Source: CANHBY01 sp046342195 (GTDB taxonomy: Bacteria > Pseudomonadota > Gammaproteobacteria > Burkholderiales > Burkholderiaceae_C). Taken from it: a stretch of DNA of 64,000 nt. The stretch lies in the NCBI GenBank assembly GCA_046342195.1, contig JBKDQE010000074.1, forward strand, positions 1-64,000. The letters are read 5' to 3'. The position numbers were made by a program, and so were the translations under genes. Below the pieces are notes generated by a model, which saw only the letters and a program-made list of their open reading frames with translations, was not told where the DNA came from and did no database searches. Each line of letters opens with the position of its first letter. Position 1 is the first letter of the stretch. This document shows positions 25,232 through 34,430 of this stretch, one piece after another.

Positions 25232-26785
25232 ATGAACCTGCTGCGCGCTGCCTCTGTTGTTTCACTGCTGACTCTGCTGTCGCGCATGACCGGGCTGGTG
25301 CGTGAACAAATCATTGCGGCCACATTTGGCGCCAGTGCCCTGACAGATGCTTTTAATGTGGCATTTCGCATTCCCAACTTGCTGCGACGCCTGTTTGCCG
25401 AAGGAGCATTCTCCCAAGCTTTTGTGCCCTTGCTTGGCCAAGTACGCGCCCTTCATGGCGACGAGGAATCGCGGGCATTAATCAATGCTGTGGCCACCAT
25501 ACTGACTTGGGTGATTTTGATGGTTTCAGTGCTTGGAGTGATTGCTGCCCCCCTGCTTGTGTGGGCGATGGCTTCAGGATTGCCCCGCTTCGATGAGGCT
25601 GTCATCATGACGCGCTGGATGTTTCCGTATATCGCTTGTATGTCTTTGGTGGCATTGGCTGCCGGAGTATTGAACACCTGGAAGCAATTTTCCATTCCTG
25701 CAGCCACCCCTGTCCTGCTCAACCTGTCCGTGATTGGCGCAGCCTGGCTCCTGCCCCCTCTCTTCAAGGCACAAGGTATTCAAGCTATTTATGCCTTGGC
25801 CGTGGGGGTGATGCTGGGCGGAGTTCTTCAATTGGGTGTACAGATCCCCGCTTTGAAGCGGGTGGGCTGCTGCCCTCGAATTGGCTTTCGTTGGCGCTCT
25901 ATTCAGCGATCTTGGCACCATCCGGGTGTCCACAAAGTATTGAAGCAGATGGGGCCGGCGGTTTTGGGGGTTTCTGTGGCTCAGCTCTCTCTGCTGATCA
26001 ACACCCAGATTGCGTCTCATTTGGGAGTCGGTGCTGTTTCCTGGATCACTTATGCTGATCGCCTCATGGAATTCCCCACAGCGATGTTAGGGGTGGCCTT
26101 GGGCGCTGTGTTGCTCCCGCAGCTCACGGCCGCCCAGAGCAAAGGCGACCAAGACGGATACTCAGGCGCACTCGATTGGGGCTTGCGCCTTGTCGTGATG
26201 CTGGCTCTGCCTTGCGCAGCGGCGCTGCTGGTGTTCCCGCAAGCCCTTGTGGCCGTGCTCTATCATTATGGAGCCTTCAGTGCCCATGACCTGAAGCAAA
26301 CTGTCCATGCCACGATGGGCTATGGGGTCGGCCTGCTCGGGCTGGTGAGTATCAAAATATTGGCGCCCGGATTTTATGCCCAACAAGATCTCAAAACCCC
26401 CGTCAAAATTGGGATCATGGTGTTGCTTCTGACACAATTGATGAACTTTTTTCTGGTCCCGCATTTTGGGCATGGGGGCCTGACTCTGTCAATTTCTTTG
26501 GGGGCAACCCTCAATGCCTTGTGGCTCTTGGCAGGGTTGCGGCGCAGTGGGAACTACCAGCCAGCAGCAGGTTGGCCGATATTTTTGTTGAAGGTTTTAT
26601 TTGCTACGGGAATGATGACCGCTTTTTTATGGGGTGCGAACCAGACATTCGACTGGTCCCAAGCCGGACGCACCCTTTGGCGGCTTGCAGAAGTGGGGGG
26701 CTGCATGTTGCTTGCAGCCTTCGTTTATTTGAGTGTTTTATTTGCCCTGGGGTTCAGATTGCAGAATTTTTATCGTCGCGGATAA
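25232..26785 (+). CDS. murJ: Lipid II flippase MurJ
   Basis: Inner-membrane protein of the MOP superfamily that flips lipid II for peptidoglycan synthesis. It is 517 aa with about 14 hydrophobic helices. Family motifs are SLLTLLSRMTGLVREQIIAA near the N-terminus, RIPNLLRRLFAEGAFSQAFVP (about 49-69), and ERIxxLL-type replaced by LYHYGAFSAHDLKQT near 345. The ATG at 25232 (MNLLRAASVVS) is chosen over an upstream TTG. Divergence from rpsT is common in beta- and gammaproteobacteria. Confidence 0.95.
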   Translation: MNLLRAASVVSLLTLLSRMTGLVREQIIAATFGASALTDAFNVAFRIPNLLRRLFAEGAFSQAFVPLLGQVRALHGDEESRALINAVATILTWVILMVSVLGVIAAPLLVWAMASGLPRFDEAVIMTRWMFPYIACMSLVALAAGVLNTWKQFSIPAATPVLLNLSVIGAAWLLPPLFKAQGIQAIYALAVGVMLGGVLQLGVQIPALKRVGCCPRIGFRWRSIQRSWHHPGVHKVLKQMGPAVLGVSVAQLSLLINTQIASHLGVGAVSWITYADRLMEFPTAMLGVALGAVLLPQLTAAQSKGDQDGYSGALDWGLRLVVMLALPCAAALLVFPQALVAVLYHYGAFSAHDLKQTVHATMGYGVGLLGLVSIKILAPGFYAQQDLKTPVKIGIMVLLLTQLMNFFLVPHFGHGGLTLSISLGATLNALWLLAGLRRSGNYQPAAGWPIFLLKVLFATGMMTAFLWGANQTFDWSQAGRTLWRLAEVGGCMLLAAFVYLSVLFALGFRLQNFYRRG

Positions 26786-26862
26786 CCTCGCAATCATCAT
26801 TGTGTCTCCGCAAATAACATGTCAGTTTGGTTTCATTGTCGGCCCTCAATACAGATCGATTT

Positions 26863-27924
26863 ATGACCTTGACCACCACTCAACGACGCGCTCTGGCTTG
26901 GTTTACCCTCGGGCTGGTGTTCGTGCTGTTTTTATGGTTACTGGCTCCCGTACTGACGCCTTTTATTGTGGGTGCCGTGCTAGCCTATGCACTTGAACCA
27001 GCCGTGCGAAGCCTTGTGAAGCGCAAAGTGCCCCGCGTTGTTGCCGTGGTGTTCGTTGAGATACTGACTTTGCTGGCCGTGCTATCGTTGTTGCTTTTGG
27101 TGGTGCCGATTATTTCCAAACAAATCCCGTTACTTAGAGAGCAAATTCCTAGGCTCTTTGACTGGATTCAAACTGAAGCGCTCCCCAAACTGGCCCATTG
27201 GGGTATCAATGTCCCCCTCGATACTGCGCATCTCAAAGATGTCCTGCTGCGATTATTTGGCAGCAATTTGCAAGATGGCCTTCAAACCGTTTTAAACTCA
27301 GCACTGGCTGGCGGCGGGCTGCTGCTGTCGGTGCTGGGCACAGCGGTTTTGGTGCCCTTGGTGCTTTTTTATCTTCTGATGGATTGGCCTCAGATGGTGG
27401 TTCGCATTCACGGGTTAATTCCAAAGCGTTTGCTGCATCAAACGCACAGCTTCGTGGCTGAAATTGATGCCATGTTAGGCCAATACCTTCGAGGCCAATT
27501 GCTTGTGATGCTGATTTTAGCGGTTTATTACAGCGTGGGCCTGGCACTCTTTGGTTTTCAGTTGGCTTTGCCTGTCGGGGTGTTCACAGGCTTGGCTATG
27601 TGTATTCCCTACTTGGGGTTTGGCCTTGGTTTGCTGCTCGCTCTGTTTGCAGGGCTCATGCAATTCATGAGCTGGTATGGGCTGGTGGCTGTGGCCGTTG
27701 TTTATGGATTGGGTCAAGTCATCGAAAGCTTTTTTTTGACCCCCCAACTTGTCGGTGAGCGCATTGGCATGCACCCTCTACTGGTCATTTTTTCTTTACT
27801 GGCCTTTGGCCATCTTTTTGGTTTCGTGGGGGTTCTCGTTGCCTTGCCCGTTGGAGCCGTGTTGGTGGTCGCGGCGGGCCGGCTTCAGACGGCCTATCTT
27901 GCCAGTCGCCTGTACTCAGGCTAA
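26863..27924 (+). CDS. AI-2E/PerM family transporter
   Basis: A 353-aa membrane protein of the AI-2E (PerM/TqsA) family, with about seven to eight transmembrane helices and the conserved late motif GQVIESFFLTPQLVGERIGMHPL. Members exchange signals, ions or unknown substrates; function here is not certain. The start MTLTTTQRRAL at 26863 is preferred to a GTG 12 codons earlier. The hda start lies 5 nt after its stop, a pairing frequent in betaproteobacteria. Confidence 0.88.
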   Translation: MTLTTTQRRALAWFTLGLVFVLFLWLLAPVLTPFIVGAVLAYALEPAVRSLVKRKVPRVVAVVFVEILTLLAVLSLLLLVVPIISKQIPLLREQIPRLFDWIQTEALPKLAHWGINVPLDTAHLKDVLLRLFGSNLQDGLQTVLNSALAGGGLLLSVLGTAVLVPLVLFYLLMDWPQMVVRIHGLIPKRLLHQTHSFVAEIDAMLGQYLRGQLLVMLILAVYYSVGLALFGFQLALPVGVFTGLAMCIPYLGFGLGLLLALFAGLMQFMSWYGLVAVAVVYGLGQVIESFFLTPQLVGERIGMHPLLVIFSLLAFGHLFGFVGVLVALPVGAVLVVAAGRLQTAYLASRLYSG

Positions 27925-27929
27925 GCATC

Positions 27930-28631
27930 ATGATGCAAATTCCTCTTTCCATACGGCATGCACATATGCCATCTTTCGACAACTTCATGCTTGGCGACAA
28001 CGCCCTGATGATGGCCCAGTTGCACCACATCCGTCCTGCAAACCCACCACCCCAGCCGCTGTACCTGTGGGGGCCTTCGGGCGCAGGGAAAACGCATTTA
28101 CTTCAAGCCCTGCACAGCTTATGGGAGCAAAATCAACCTGGTGCGGTTTGCCATCTTTTACCAGACCAACTCGATCCCGAGACTGTACCCGATTGGATGG
28201 ATAACCCCGCATGGCAGCTGCTGCTTCTGGATGCCTGTGAAGGTTATGGCGAGCGTGAACAACAGGCGGCCTTTGCATTATTCATTGAAGCCTCCTCTCG
28301 AGGTGCATCGATTGTGGCGGCTGGCCGATTGCCGCCGATTGATCTTCCCCTCAGAGATGATTTACGCACCCGATTTGCTTGGGGCCTTGTGCTTCCAGTG
28401 CTCCCCTTGAAAGATTCGCATGCCGGCATGGCGCTGCATGCCGAAGCCGAACGCCGGGGGCTGACGCTTTCCGAAGATGTGGTCAGCTACCTCTTGACCC
28501 ACTTTCCACGTAATCTGAAGCAATTGATGATTCTCCTTGATCGCCTGGATGATTTCGCCCTTATTCACAAGCGCGCCTTGACGGTTCCACTGCTTAAACA
28601 AATGCTGCTTGAGTCTCCATTGGAGCCATGA
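27930..28631 (+). CDS. hda: DnaA regulatory inactivator Hda
   Basis: AAA+ protein related to DnaA domain III. With the sliding clamp it promotes hydrolysis of DnaA-ATP after initiation. The 233-aa protein starts MMQIPLSIRHAHMPSFDNF, a region containing the clamp-binding motif (QIPLSI). The P-loop is GPSGAGKTHLL (about 50-60) and the Walker B-like region is WQLLLLDACEGY. It overlaps no neighbour; the HAD gene begins 6 nt after its stop. Confidence 0.93.
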   Translation: MMQIPLSIRHAHMPSFDNFMLGDNALMMAQLHHIRPANPPPQPLYLWGPSGAGKTHLLQALHSLWEQNQPGAVCHLLPDQLDPETVPDWMDNPAWQLLLLDACEGYGEREQQAAFALFIEASSRGASIVAAGRLPPIDLPLRDDLRTRFAWGLVLPVLPLKDSHAGMALHAEAERRGLTLSEDVVSYLLTHFPRNLKQLMILLDRLDDFALIHKRALTVPLLKQMLLESPLEP

Positions 28632-28637
28632 ACCTGA

Positions 28638-29306
28638 ATGAACCTGTGCCTTTTTGATCTCGACGACACCCTTTTGCCCCTGGACTCTGACCACGCTTGG
28701 GGTGAATTTCTCATTCGATTGGGCTGGGTTGATGAATCTGAATTCCGTTGTCGCAATCATGAATTTTTTAAGCAATACCAGGCAGGGCAACTCGATATTC
28801 ACGCTTACGTGGCATTCACCACACGGCCCCTCAGGGGCCGAGATTCAAAGCAACTGGCCGCCGCCCACCAGCGATTTATGAACGAGGTGATCCATCCAAA
28901 CTTGCACCCTGCCGCCATGGATCTCGTTCGCTGCCATCAGGCCCAGGGAGACTGGGTGGCCCTCGTGACCGCCACCAATGACTTCGTGACCGGACCGATC
29001 GCCAAGTCTTTTAATATTGATCACCTCATCGCGCTCCGATGGGCCCGAGACAATCAAGGTACCATCACAGGCTTGGTTGATGGCATTCCCAGCTACCGTG
29101 AGGGCAAGGTCACTCGCGTGACGGAATGGCTCTCCGAGCATCGGCAGTCCTGGGAAAATTTTGACCGCATCAGTGTCTACACTGATTCCCTGAATGATCT
29201 GCCTTTACTTGAGCGAGCCACTCATCCTGTGGCCACCAACCCATCCCCGGGCCTGCGCCAGGTTGCAGAAGCCCGGGGATGGCGAACCCTGCAACTTTTT
29301 TCATGA
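28638..29306 (+). CDS. HAD family hydrolase, SerB-like (IB subfamily)
   Basis: A 222-aa phosphatase-type HAD protein. Motif I FDLDDT (6-11) supplies the nucleophile Asp7 and acid Asp9; motif II VTATNDF is near 115; motif III contains a Lys in SYREGKVTRV; motif IV is YTDSLNDLPLL. The substrate is unknown; the subfamily includes phosphoserine and histidinol phosphatases. It is conserved between hda and pcnB in Burkholderiales. Its stop overlaps the pcnB start. Confidence 0.9.
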   Translation: MNLCLFDLDDTLLPLDSDHAWGEFLIRLGWVDESEFRCRNHEFFKQYQAGQLDIHAYVAFTTRPLRGRDSKQLAAAHQRFMNEVIHPNLHPAAMDLVRCHQAQGDWVALVTATNDFVTGPIAKSFNIDHLIALRWARDNQGTITGLVDGIPSYREGKVTRVTEWLSEHRQSWENFDRISVYTDSLNDLPLLERATHPVATNPSPGLRQVAEARGWRTLQLFS

Positions 29307-30889
29307 TTAAAAACTTGATCGATAAATTGGCCTCTCCTCTCAAAAAGGCTTTGTCTGCCAAAGCCTTTTTGAAAGGGCTTGGAAAACGGGTTGAACTGAC
29401 ACCACAAGCGCATGGAATTGACCACTCTCTGGTCGATGAGCGTGCTGTTAAAGTGGTTCAAACTCTGGTCGAGGCCGGTTTTGAAGCTTATATTGTGGGT
29501 GGTGCGGTTCGCGACCTGCTCTTGGGTCTGCGACCCAAAGACTTTGACGTGGCCACCAATGCAACCCCTGAAGAAGTCAAGTCCCTGTTTCGCAGAGCCT
29601 TCATCATTGGTCGACGCTTTCGCATCGTTCATGTGGTATTTGGCCGTGGCCGGGACCACGAGGTTATTGAGGTATCAACCTTCCGTGCCCTGATTGATTC
29701 GACATCGGCCACCCAAATCAGTGGCAACGAAAAAACATCCAAAGGGGAATTGGCGGGCAAGACTCATGCTGTGGATGCTGAAGGGCGCATCTTGCGCGAC
29801 AACGTCTGGGGCCCTCAAAATCAAGATGCCGCCCGTCGTGATTTCACCGTCAATGCCATGTATTACAACCCGATCACACAGGTCTTGGTAGACTATCATG
29901 GGGGAGTCAAGGATACGCAGAAAAAATTATTGCGCATGATCGGTGACCCTGCTGCTCGTTACCGCGAAGACCCCGTGCGCATCCTTCGCGCCGTTCGTTT
30001 TGCAGCCAAACTCGAGTTTCAGATTGAGCCTAAAACCCGCTCACCCATCCAAGATATGCTGGGACTGCTCGAAAACGTGCCTCAATCTCGAACCTTTGAC
30101 GAGATGATCAAATTGCTCCAAACAGGCCATTCCTTGGCCAGCCTCGAAGCACTCAGAAAACATGGGCTTTTAGGGCAAGGGGTCTTCCCGATTCTCGATG
30201 CAGTACTCGATGCCTCCATCTCAGAGCAGCGGCTTCATTTTATACGGATTGCCCTGACCGATACCGACCGCCGAGTTGCCGAAGGCAAGCCTGTGGCACC
30301 CAGCTTCATGTTGGCCTGTATGCTCTGGCATGATGTTCTGGATCGCTGGGAGCAATTGAAACGCACAGGCGAGCTGCCATTTCCTGCCCTTCAGCAAGCG
30401 GTTTACTCTGTGTTTGATGCCCGCATTGGTGACATTTCAGGGCGCGGCAAATTGGGGGCCGATATGCGCGAAATCTGGATGATGCAGCCCCGCTTTGAAC
30501 GCCGCGTCGGCAGTGGCCCTTTCACTTTGGTCGATCACCCCCGCTTTCGGGCTGGGTTTGATTTTTTACGTCTTAGGGCTGACGCCAAAGAACTCCCCGA
30601 TGAGCTTGCCGACTGGTGGGAAGATTTTTCTCTGGGGAATGAAGAAGAACGACGCGCTCTGATTGATGTTGCCCGTGATCAAGACACAGCACGCAGGGCT
30701 GCATCCATCGCTGCAGCCAAACCCAAGAATAAAGCCCCTGCTGCCGCGCCTACCCCCAACACCAAAAGCGAAAGCCTGACCCCCACAGACCCTCCCGCCA
30801 AGAAGCGACGGCGCCGCCGCCGCAAACCAACGGCTGACGAAGGACTCAGCGAGATCGCGGCTCCAGATGCCCCAGACTCTCGTGACTGA
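29303..30889 (+). CDS. pcnB: Poly(A) polymerase I
   Basis: Class II nucleotidyltransferase that adds poly(A) tails to RNA and promotes decay. The head domain contains GGAVRDLLLGLRPKDFDVAT with the catalytic Asp pair, followed by RRAFIIGRRFRIVHVVFGR. The neck and body continue to about residue 440. The C-terminal tail is rich in Lys/Arg (KKRRRRRRKPT), as expected for RNA binding. The ATG at 29303 overlaps the HAD stop (ATGA); an ATG eight codons upstream is an alternative. It overlaps folK by 23 nt. Confidence 0.93.
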   Translation: MIKNLIDKLASPLKKALSAKAFLKGLGKRVELTPQAHGIDHSLVDERAVKVVQTLVEAGFEAYIVGGAVRDLLLGLRPKDFDVATNATPEEVKSLFRRAFIIGRRFRIVHVVFGRGRDHEVIEVSTFRALIDSTSATQISGNEKTSKGELAGKTHAVDAEGRILRDNVWGPQNQDAARRDFTVNAMYYNPITQVLVDYHGGVKDTQKKLLRMIGDPAARYREDPVRILRAVRFAAKLEFQIEPKTRSPIQDMLGLLENVPQSRTFDEMIKLLQTGHSLASLEALRKHGLLGQGVFPILDAVLDASISEQRLHFIRIALTDTDRRVAEGKPVAPSFMLACMLWHDVLDRWEQLKRTGELPFPALQQAVYSVFDARIGDISGRGKLGADMREIWMMQPRFERRVGSGPFTLVDHPRFRAGFDFLRLRADAKELPDELADWWEDFSLGNEEERRALIDVARDQDTARRAASIAAAKPKNKAPAAAPTPNTKSESLTPTDPPAKKRRRRRRKPTADEGLSEIAAPDAPDSRD

Positions 30890-31403
30890 TCCTTGGGCAC
30901 CCAGACACGAAGCCGTGACAGCCTATATAGGCCTGGGGGCTAACTTGGGCCCCGCCCTGTTAACCTTGAAATCTGCCCTTCAAATTTTGGCCTCCCAGCC
31001 AGAGGCAGATTGCCAACTGCTCGCCTGTTCGTCGTTCTACCGATCTGCCCCAGTAGATGCCGAAGGCCCTGATTTTATCAACGCCGTCGCCATGCTGAAA
31101 ACCACCCAAGCGCCGCTGAAATTTTTGCGTTGGCTGCAAGAATTAGAGGCGCAACACCAGCGCCAGCGACCTTACCGAAATGCCCCCCGCACGCTCGATC
31201 TTGACCTTCTATTATGGGGCAATTGCATTCTGCAAGAACCAGAATTGCAATTGCCCCACCCCCGAATGCATTCTCGTGCCTTTGTGCTGCTGCCCTTAGC
31301 GGAGCTAACCCCTGACCTGGAAATTCCGACACGAGGGACTGTGCTGGATCTTTTATCAGGCTTAGCCCATCAGCCTATTGAACGTTTGGCAGTCAACGAC
31401 TGA
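30867..31403 (+). CDS. folK: 2-amino-4-hydroxy-6-hydroxymethyldihydropteridine pyrophosphokinase
   Basis: Transfers pyrophosphate from ATP to 6-hydroxymethyl-dihydropterin in folate synthesis. Of 178 aa, the conserved parts are AYIGLGANLGP, SSFYRSAPV, FINAV, RPYRNAPRTLDLDLLLWG (Asp-rich ligand site) and LPHPRMHSRAFVLLPL. The start is uncertain: ATG 30867 lies inside pcnB, and a GTG at 30882 (GTGACTGA overlap) would remove five poorly conserved residues. It ends the hda-HAD-pcnB-folK series. Confidence 0.95.
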   Translation: MPQTLVTDPWAPRHEAVTAYIGLGANLGPALLTLKSALQILASQPEADCQLLACSSFYRSAPVDAEGPDFINAVAMLKTTQAPLKFLRWLQELEAQHQRQRPYRNAPRTLDLDLLLWGNCILQEPELQLPHPRMHSRAFVLLPLAELTPDLEIPTRGTVLDLLSGLAHQPIERLAVND

Positions 31404-31419
31404 CTCGACGTTTGAGGGC

Positions 31420-31869
31420 TTATGATATAGATGGCATCTGCTGCCATTCAAAAAAACGCTGCATGGAAAAAGCCAATGTGGCCATGAGAATGCCCGTTCC
31501 AAGCATCAAGGCCCAAACCACGCCCACAATCACCAGCCCACTGCTTTGGTGCTTGCGAATTGAAGCAGCGTTGTAACGGACATTCCAACGCTCGTCGGGC
31601 GTCAGGCCATACACAATTGCCAACAATTGGGTACCGGCCAGCATCAAACCCAAAACCGGGATCAACAACCAGGCAAGGGGGTCATCTTGACCTTTTTCCA
31701 GCATGCGCCAAACACCGTACAAGCCAAGGGTGGTAGGTAGCGCATGCAAAATCGTCCAGGCATCAGGGCGGCCCCTTAAATACCAACGATGCAAACCAAT
31801 GCTGCCCCCCAGCAGAGCCAACCAGGTGACCAAGGTTTTGGATTTGTATGAATTTGCTACGAGAGTCAT
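31420..31869 (-). CDS. TM2-like small membrane protein
   Basis: A 149-aa protein with three to four hydrophobic helices. The N-terminus resembles the TM2 domain: LVTWLALLGGSIGLHRWYLRGR, where GLHRWYLG is the hallmark turn. The central part has LIPVLGLMLAGTQLLAIVYGLTPDERWN and the C-terminus one more helix. Function is unknown. It is divergent from rpsP and convergent with folK. Confidence 0.75.
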   Translation of the reverse strand: MTLVANSYKSKTLVTWLALLGGSIGLHRWYLRGRPDAWTILHALPTTLGLYGVWRMLEKGQDDPLAWLLIPVLGLMLAGTQLLAIVYGLTPDERWNVRYNAASIRKHQSSGLVIVGVVWALMLGTGILMATLAFSMQRFFEWQQMPSIS

Positions 31870-31879
31870 GATTGCAAGG

Positions 31880-31909
31880 TGACAACAGACAAGGCTGTGA
31901 GTTTATAAT
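31880..31909 (+). promoter_or_regulatory. Candidate rpsP operon promoter
   Basis: TATAAT at 31904-31909, preceded at 17-19 nt by a partial -35 (TGACAA/GACAAC, 31880-31886). Transcription from here would give an rpsP leader of roughly 170 nt. Confidence 0.4.
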
Positions 31910-32085
31910 CTAAAGCTTTTGGCGGCGGCTGGCTGTCGATGAGCCTTTGGCTTGCGTCCTCCGGCGTATCTACGGCGACAAAATCCCAACCCGTCGCGCA
32001 GTGATGGTTTCACCGCGCTGTAGGGTGGCAGGCTTTGAGTGTCTCCTTGGTCTGTACCCCTTTGATTTTTTTCCTGAGGAAAATT

Positions 32086-32352
32086 ATGGTCGTCATTCGA
32101 CTCTCTCGCAGAGGTGCCAAAAAGCGCCCATTTTTTAACATTGTTGTTGCCGATTCCCGTGAGCGCCGCGATGGGCGTTTCATTGAGCGTGTCGGGTTTT
32201 ATAACCCCATGGCTTCCGGGGGCGAAGAGCTTTTGCGTCTCTCCATGGATCGGCTTTCCTACTGGACGGAGTGCGGCGCGCAACCCTCTGATACTGTAGC
32301 TCGCTTGGCTAAGCAAGCTCAAGCCCAAGCTCAGGTTAAAGTGGCTGCCTAA
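32086..32352 (+). CDS. rpsP: 30S ribosomal protein S16
   Basis: An 88-aa small-subunit protein. The start MVVIRLSRRGAKKRPFFNI is typical and has GAGGA 5 nt upstream. RDGRFIERVGFYNP is the conserved core. The C-terminus ends in an Ala/Gln-rich tail common in Burkholderiales. It is first in rpsP-rimM-trmD-rplS. Confidence 0.97.
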   Translation: MVVIRLSRRGAKKRPFFNIVVADSRERRDGRFIERVGFYNPMASGGEELLRLSMDRLSYWTECGAQPSDTVARLAKQAQAQAQVKVAA

Positions 32353-32368
32353 GCCACCCCGCTTGCCC

Positions 32369-32962
32369 ATGAGCCTCCCTTTTGGTGCAAGCGACCCTGC
32401 TTGGCCTGACGACGCCATTGAAGTAGGGAAAGTGGTCGATGCCTGGGGAATTCAGGGGGCCCTCAAGGTTAAACCCTTTGCCACTGAACCCCAGGCCTTA
32501 TTCGCCTCAAAGCGCTGGTTTCTTCTTCCTCCCCTGCCTGCGCTCGCTCAAGGCAAACCTTTGGCCCCTGAAAAAAAACCCGCATCGTATTTAGTATTCA
32601 AGGTATCTCGTGCCCAAGAGCAAGGTGATCACATCGTTGCCACCTCCCTTGATATCCCTGATCGCAATACCGCCGAATCCCTGCGAGGGGCTCGCATTTT
32701 TGTGTCGCGATCCAGTTTTCCTACCCCTCCCGACAATGAATATTATTGGGTTGATCTCATCGGTCTGACGGTAGTCAATCGTCAAAATGAAGTGCTTGGG
32801 ACGGTTGAAGGCCTGATCGATACCGGGCCGCACAGCGTGTTGCGTATCCGGCCTGATGATAAAACCGAGGAGCGTCTGGTGCCTTTTGTGGCAGCCTACA
32901 TTGATGAGGTCGATCTTGCCAAGCGCTTGATTCAGGTCGACTGGGGCCTTGATTATTCATAA
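32369..32962 (+). CDS. rimM: 16S rRNA processing protein RimM
   Basis: Assists maturation of the 30S head and binds S19. Of 197 aa, the N-terminal domain starts DDAIEVGKVVDAWGIQGALK and the C-terminal PRC-barrel contains YYWVDLIGLTVVN, GTVEGLIDTGPHSVLRIR and LVPFVAAYIDEVDL. The ATG at 32369 is preferred to a TTG two codons earlier. It is 16 bp from rpsP. Confidence 0.95.
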   Translation: MSLPFGASDPAWPDDAIEVGKVVDAWGIQGALKVKPFATEPQALFASKRWFLLPPLPALAQGKPLAPEKKPASYLVFKVSRAQEQGDHIVATSLDIPDRNTAESLRGARIFVSRSSFPTPPDNEYYWVDLIGLTVVNRQNEVLGTVEGLIDTGPHSVLRIRPDDKTEERLVPFVAAYIDEVDLAKRLIQVDWGLDYS

Positions 32963-32993
32963 ATCCCTGCATACCTCAAACCGTATCCATTCA

Positions 32994-33767
32994 ATGCGTT
33001 TTGATGTACTAACCCTCTTTCCTGAAATTTTTTCAGCCCACTTGGGCCTCGGAGTCACACGCAGAGCCTTCGAATCTCGCCAGGTGGATGTTCGCCTTTG
33101 GCAACTCAGAGAGTTTGCCTTAGACCTTCACCGTCGCGTGGATGATCGCCCTTATGGTGGGGGCCCAGGGATGGTCATGCTGGCCGAGCCGCTAGATCGT
33201 GCCATTCGTGCCGTGCATGATGACCGAAGCCGATCCGAAGCGGGCCAGCCTGAAGCTCCTTTGATTCACTTCACACCCACCGGTCAGCCCCTGAGCCAGG
33301 CTCTGGTGCATTTTCTGAGCCAAAGCACAGGGGCTTTGCTGCTCTGTGGGCGCTACGAAGGCATTGATCAACGCCTGCTTGACCGGCATGTCACAATGGA
33401 AATCAGCCTCGGAGACTTCGTTCTGTCTGGGGGTGAAATACCTGCCTTGGCGCTACTGGATGCTGTGGCAAGGCTGCAAGAGGGTGTTCTGGGAGACGCC
33501 CAATCACACCAGCAAGACAGCTTTTCTGACGGTTTGCTCGATTGCCCCCATTTTAGTCGACCAGAAACATGGGCCAGTGACCGCGGCTCTGTTTCAGTGC
33601 CTGACGTTCTGCTGTCGGGTCATCATGCGGCCATCGCGCGTTGGCGACGAGAGCGCTCCCTGGAACTCACTGCACGCCGAAGACCCGATCTCATCAGCGC
33701 TGCAAGGGCAAAAGGCAAACTGACCCGTTTAGATGAAGCATTCCTTGGCACATTGAATCTTGATTGA
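32994..33767 (+). CDS. trmD: tRNA (guanine-N1)-methyltransferase
   Basis: SPOUT-class enzyme forming m1G37 in tRNAs, which prevents +1 frameshifts. The 257 aa start MRFDVLTLFPEIF, as usual. The trefoil-knot AdoMet site is visible: LLCGRYEGIDQR, ISLGDFVLSGGE and the ALLDAVARL helix. Catalytic Asp is in QQDSFSDGLLDCPHFSRP. An upstream in-frame ATG at 32949 lies inside rimM and is not used. Confidence 0.96.
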   Translation: MRFDVLTLFPEIFSAHLGLGVTRRAFESRQVDVRLWQLREFALDLHRRVDDRPYGGGPGMVMLAEPLDRAIRAVHDDRSRSEAGQPEAPLIHFTPTGQPLSQALVHFLSQSTGALLLCGRYEGIDQRLLDRHVTMEISLGDFVLSGGEIPALALLDAVARLQEGVLGDAQSHQQDSFSDGLLDCPHFSRPETWASDRGSVSVPDVLLSGHHAAIARWRRERSLELTARRRPDLISAARAKGKLTRLDEAFLGTLNLD

Positions 33768-33780
33768 CCCTATAATCAAG
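33755..33780 (+). promoter_or_regulatory. TATAAT box within a small hairpin before rplS
   Basis: CTTGATT and AATCAAG flank GACCCTAT, placing TATAAT (33771-33776) in an inverted repeat just after the trmD stop. It could be a promoter for rplS or an mRNA hairpin; the -35 is poor. The trmD-rplS gap of 151 bp is longer than the other gaps in this operon. Confidence 0.35.
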
Positions 33781-33918
33781 GGTTCATGATCCTCTGCCAA
33801 AACAACAACAATCCGCGACAACCAGTCCGGTCGCTCGTCAAATATTGGTTCAAACCCACTCAAACCCCGCGAGTGATTTTTATTTCAACCCCTTTGGCAT
33901 GATCATCGGAGAAAACAC

Positions 33919-34287
33919 ATGAACTTGATCGAAACCCTTGAGCAGGAAGAAATTGCCCGCTTGAATAAAACCATTCCCGTGTTTGCCCCTGGTGACACCG
34001 TGATTGTGAATGTCAACGTGGTTGAAGGTGCTCGCAAGCGCGTTCAGGCTTATGAAGGTGTGGTCATTGCCAGGCGTCATCGTGGCTTGAATTCAAGCTT
34101 CATTGTGCGCAAAATTTCCAATGGTGAAGGTGTGGAGCGTAACTTCCCACTTTACAGCCCCCTGATTGCCAGCATTGAAGTCAAGCGCAAAGGTGATGTT
34201 CGTCGCGCCAAGCTCTACTACCTGCGTCAGCGTTCGGGCAAGTCTGCCCGCATCAAAGAAAAATTGGCCAAAGAAAAATCGTCCTGA
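33919..34287 (+). CDS. rplS: 50S ribosomal protein L19
   Basis: A 122-aa large-subunit protein at the 30S interface. It shows FAPGDTVIVNVNVVEGARKR, YEGVVIARRHRGLNSSF, ERNFPLYSPLIASIEVKRKG and AKLYYLRQRSGKSARIKE. GGAG lies 8 nt before the ATG. Last gene of the rpsP operon. Confidence 0.97.
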   Translation: MNLIETLEQEEIARLNKTIPVFAPGDTVIVNVNVVEGARKRVQAYEGVVIARRHRGLNSSFIVRKISNGEGVERNFPLYSPLIASIEVKRKGDVRRAKLYYLRQRSGKSARIKEKLAKEKSS

Positions 34288-34334
34288 TTTTCAGTGTGCC
34301 ACCTTGATTATCCAGCAACCTGAACCTCACTTGC

Positions 34335-34408
34335 TAAGGAACCTCTGCAAAACCCCTCGTGGATGAGCGCGCCTTTCCCGGAGGGAGGATGCAAGGCAAA
34401 TTTTGCAG
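34335..34408 (+). repeat. Repeat family A, copy truncated at its right end
   Basis: Starts TAAGGAACCTCTGCAAAACC, then CCTCGTGGATGAGCGCGCCT, and continues to AAGGCAAATTTTGCAG. It matches the reverse complement of the complete 86-bp copy at 35532-35617, except that the terminal AGGTTCCTTAA is replaced by the hairpin listed next. The two copies are in opposite orientation and bracket the membrane-protein gene at 34431-35402. Confidence 0.75.
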
Positions 34409-34428
34409 CCTGTAGCGGATGCTACAGG
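34409..34428 (-). terminator. Hairpin after the 323-aa gene
   Basis: CCTGTAGC, loop of 4, GCTACAGG: a perfect 8-bp stem 3 nt beyond the stop codon at 34431-34433. No T-run follows on the minus strand, so terminator function is doubtful. Confidence 0.4.
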
Positions 34429-34430
34429 CG

